Positions 32,591-34,568 of a stretch of DNA of 34,568 bases are shown piece by piece. Source of the stretch: Micromonospora haikouensis. Lineage in GTDB: Bacteria > Actinomycetota > Actinomycetes > Mycobacteriales > Micromonosporaceae. The notes below the pieces were generated by a model, which saw only the letters and a program-made list of their open reading frames with translations, had not been told where the DNA came from and made no database searches. Position numbers and translations under genes: made by a program. The stretch covers positions 1 to 34,568 of the forward strand of contig NZ_FMCW01000049.1 in NCBI RefSeq assembly GCF_900091595.1. The letters are read 5' to 3'. How positions within the stretch are numbered: position 1 is the stretch's first letter; each line of letters starts with the position of its first letter.

Positions 32591-34231
32591 ATGGACACGG
32601 CGGCACAGGACGACAGGGCGCTCGTCGAGGCGGTGCGCCGGGGCGACCGGGCCGGCCTGGAGGGCATGTACCGGCGGTACGCCGACCGGCTCTACACGTA
32701 CGCGCGGGTGCTGGTGCGCGAGCCGGCGGCCGCCGCGGACGTCGTCCACGACGCGTTCCTCACCGCCAGTGGGCGCATCGACCAGCTCCGTGACCCCGAC
32801 CGGCTGCGGCCCTGGCTGTACCCGATCGTGCGCAACGAATGCCTCCGGCAGTTGCGGGAGCGGTCCCGCTCCTCCGCGCTGGAGGAGGCGGGCGATCCGG
32901 TCGCCGACACCGTCGACCCAGCCGCCGGGGTCAACGCCGACCAGGTGCGTGAGCTCGTGCACAGCGCGGCGGCGGCGCTCAACCCGGGCGACCGCGAGGT
33001 GGTGCACCTGGCGATCCGTCACGACCTGTCCTCCGTCGACATCGGCGCGGCTCTCGGGGTGCCCACCAACCACGCCCACGCCCGGCTGTCCCGGGCCCGT
33101 TCGCAGCTCGAACGGGCGCTCGGCGCGCTGCTCGTCGCCCGCAGCGGGTCCCGGGACTGCCCGGCCCTCGCCGGTGTGCTCGACGGCTGGCAGGGGCGGC
33201 TGACCCCGACCCTGCGCAAGCGGGTCGCCCGGCACATCGACGGCTGCGCCACCTGCGGGCTGCTCCGGCGCGAGCAGCTCAACCCGGCGGCGCTGCTCTC
33301 CGCGTACACGGCTCCGGGGTTCCTGGTCGTCGCGGACACGGTGTGGCCGAGACTGGCCGACTCGGTGTGGCCGGGGTCGCCCGACGGCGGGCCGGCGGAG
33401 GGCGCGGCGTCGGAGGGGGGCGGGCACACCGCGAGGTCGGCGGAGCGGCCCGCCGCCGGGCCCGCCACCGCGTTGGTCGGGGGCGGCGCGGCGGCCCCGC
33501 TGGCCGGGGCGGCGGCTCCGCGTACGGCGTCGCGGTCCCGGCGGCGGCGTCGGCTGGCGGCGGGCGCCGGGCTGCTGGTGTTGCTCGTCGCGGCCGGCAC
33601 CTGGGCGCTCGGGCCCGGTCGTCCGGCCGCGGACCGGGTGGCGGCGACCTCCGGCGCGGCGGCCGACGGAACGGCGACGCCCCCGGTGGGGTCGGCGGGC
33701 TCGGCGGGCCCGACCGACGCCGCCGAGCCCCGGAGCCCCGGTGGCTCCGGGGCTCCGGCGGGGCCGGGACCCGAGCCGGACGGCACCGGCGGCACGTCAA
33801 CCGGTGCGGTCCCGCCCGGTGCGCCGTCGCCCGGCGCTGCCGGTCCGGTCGCCGGACCGGGCTCCGGGCCCGGACCGACGGCTTCGCCGACCGGGTCGCC
33901 GGTCGCGCCCCGGCCGACGGGCACGCCGAAGCTGGCCACGGCGTTCACGGTGCGGGCGAGCGCGCACGTGCGCTGCGGGGCGGACACCTACACGCTGGTC
34001 GTGCAGGCCACCGGCAGCGCCGAGATCGAGGCGGCCCAGGTGCGCTGGACCGCGTCCGGTGGGACCGCGTCGAGCCGGGCCATGACCGTGGACGGGTCGG
34101 CGGCGCGGGCGAGCGTGGGCCAGCTCCGCGCGTCGGCCCTGACCTGGACGGTGCGGGCGACCGCCGCCGACGGCCGCACCGCGCAGAGCCCGTCCTACCC
34201 GGTCACCGATCCGTGCCTGCGGCCGGGCTAG
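32591..34231 (+). CDS. ECF sigma factor fused to zinc-finger, membrane and outer domains
   Basis: A 546-residue protein. Residues about 10-175 are an ECF sigma factor: region 2 (YRRYADRLYTYARVLV, DVVHDAFLTA, WLYPIVRNECLRQLR) and region 4 (LNPGDREVVHLAIRH, VPTNHAHARLSRARSQLERAL). Then comes HIDGCATC, the HxxxCxxC zinc motif of anti-sigma factors, a basic stretch and one membrane helix (LAAGAGLLVLLVAAGTWAL, near residue 325). A long Gly/Pro/Thr-rich outer linker and a C-terminal beta domain (FTVRASAHVRCGADTYTLVV onward, with a Cys pair) complete it. Sigma and anti-sigma functions thus seem joined in one membrane protein, as in ECF52/ECF53-like groups. Release probably needs proteolysis. The stop is 2 bp from an IS end. 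Confidence 0.82.
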   Translation: MDTAAQDDRALVEAVRRGDRAGLEGMYRRYADRLYTYARVLVREPAAAADVVHDAFLTASGRIDQLRDPDRLRPWLYPIVRNECLRQLRERSRSSALEEAGDPVADTVDPAAGVNADQVRELVHSAAAALNPGDREVVHLAIRHDLSSVDIGAALGVPTNHAHARLSRARSQLERALGALLVARSGSRDCPALAGVLDGWQGRLTPTLRKRVARHIDGCATCGLLRREQLNPAALLSAYTAPGFLVVADTVWPRLADSVWPGSPDGGPAEGAASEGGGHTARSAERPAAGPATALVGGGAAAPLAGAAAPRTASRSRRRRRLAAGAGLLVLLVAAGTWALGPGRPAADRVAATSGAAADGTATPPVGSAGSAGPTDAAEPRSPGGSGAPAGPGPEPDGTGGTSTGAVPPGAPSPGAAGPVAGPGSGPGPTASPTGSPVAPRPTGTPKLATAFTVRASAHVRCGADTYTLVVQATGSAEIEAAQVRWTASGGTASSRAMTVDGSAARASVGQLRASALTWTVRATAADGRTAQSPSYPVTDPCLRPG

Positions 34232-34233
34232 CG

Positions 34234-34252
34234 GCAATGCCGGGTAGTTAAG
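34234..34252. repeat. IS terminal inverted repeat (left end of right element)
   Basis: The first nine bases (gcaatgccg) equal the reverse complement of the left element's end, and 15 of 19 positions match overall. The four mismatches fit either two diverged copies or left and right ends of one IS type. Confidence 0.65.
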
Positions 34253-34297
34253 CGTGGTGGTGGCTGGTCAAGGGGGCGTGTCGGTGGGGATGCAGGC

Positions 34298-34358
34298 AGC
34301 GGGACTCCGGTAGAGAGGTACGTCCGCCAAGACATGCCTCACCGTTGGGAGTCCCGCT
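34298..34358 (+). promoter_or_regulatory. Inverted repeat over the transposase start
   Basis: The arms agcgggactcc and ggagtcccgct are exact complements with 39 bases between. The second arm covers the beginning of the transposase frame. In RNA reading in from the sigma gene, the stem would hide the start region, a known way for IS elements to limit transposase made from outside promoters. Confidence 0.5.
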
Positions 34359-34568
34359 GTTGGTCCAGTCTGTCATTGCGCGTGTGGTGCGGGTCGCGGC
34401 AGGTCCGTTCGCGCCGGGTCATCTGGGTGAGCTGACGCGGCAGGTGCCGTTCGAGATGGTTGATGCGGTCCTGGCTCAGACGTGTTGTCTTCAGCGGCGG
34501 GTGCGGGATCTGCCCTCGCGGGTGGTGGTGTATCTGTTGCTCGCGGGCTGTTTGTTCGCCGAGTTCGG
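34345..34568 (+). CDS. IS4-family transposase, N-terminal fragment
   Basis: The open frame encodes LVQSVIARVVRVAAGPFAPG, then HLGELTRQVPFEMVDAVL and RRVRDLPSRVVVYLLLAGCLF. This is the N-terminal IS4 domain that precedes the DDE catalytic domain in actinobacterial members. It runs off the window, so catalytic residues cannot be seen. The start is uncertain: TTG at 34345 or 34360 are in frame, and no ATG is. The ATG at 34334 is out of frame. Confidence 0.72.
   Translation, partial: MGVPLLVQSVIARVVRVAAGPFAPGHLGELTRQVPFEMVDAVLAQTCCLQRRVRDLPSRVVVYLLLAGCLFAEF

Larger units (their letters stand above)
34234..34568 (+). mobile_element. IS4-family insertion sequence, 5' end only
   Basis: The element begins with gcaatgccgggtagttaag (34234-34252), related to the end of the left element, and continues into a transposase gene cut by the window edge. 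The leader contains an 11-bp inverted repeat (34298-34308 and 34348-34358). It lies 2 bp after the sigma gene stop, in the same direction, so the sigma transcript would read into it. Confidence 0.75.

Overview
The window is high-GC, carries many GTG starts and leaderless promoters, and encodes secreted CBM2-linked glycanases, a LAL-type LuxR regulator and an AA10 oxidase. This suggests a filamentous actinomycete, most likely of the Micromonosporaceae; that placement is inferred from sequence style, since no rRNA or other marker gene is present. No tRNA, rRNA or CRISPR array was seen.

Layout. Both ends are cut through IS4-family insertion sequences in the same orientation: the left edge holds the 3' end of one copy (1-335, frameshifted), the right edge the 5' end of a related copy (34234-34568), which starts 2 bases after the stop of an ECF sigma gene. 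Between them: a truncated signal-peptide ORF; a GH5 endoglucanase with CBM2 (1115-2707); a secreted S8 protease (2839-4089, minus); a decayed TnpB/IS1341-type relic (4263-4488); a TetR repressor and flavin monooxygenase (4586-6840, minus); a possible RiPP-like locus (small double-glycine leader peptide, DapF-like half protein with a frameshift, half-length MFS protein; 7038-8541); two small enzymes or hypotheticals; a CUT1 sugar ABC importer in which the two permeases form one polypeptide (10008-13468, minus); a ricin-type lectin domain remnant; a PrsW protease; a secreted jelly-roll protein; two small membrane proteins; a globin that overlapped the 3' end of a LAL regulator gene before that gene was frameshifted (18001-21055, minus); an AA10 lytic polysaccharide monooxygenase and a CBM2-GH62 arabinofuranosidase (21701-24062); a DUF6986-like aldolase; a RibD/DHFR-like reductase; a thiostrepton-resistance-type 23S rRNA methyltransferase (26102-27004, minus); a stretch of broken genes (ArsR, SRPBCC, sensor-like; 27042-28094); an orphan small AraC regulator; a MITE-like 124-bp element; and a large divergent S8 protease facing away from a membrane-tethered ECF sigma factor with a built-in zinc-binding anti-sigma motif.

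How it works together. The GH5, GH62, AA10, jelly-roll and lectin proteins form a plant cell wall degrading set. The GH62 promoter carries a near-perfect CebR-type operator exactly between its -35 and -10 boxes, so it should respond to cellooligosaccharides; the CUT1 importer could take up released sugars using an ATPase encoded elsewhere. Several genes carry single-base lesions, some in homopolymers. These are either real decay or sequencing errors and should be resolved before functional conclusions are drawn.
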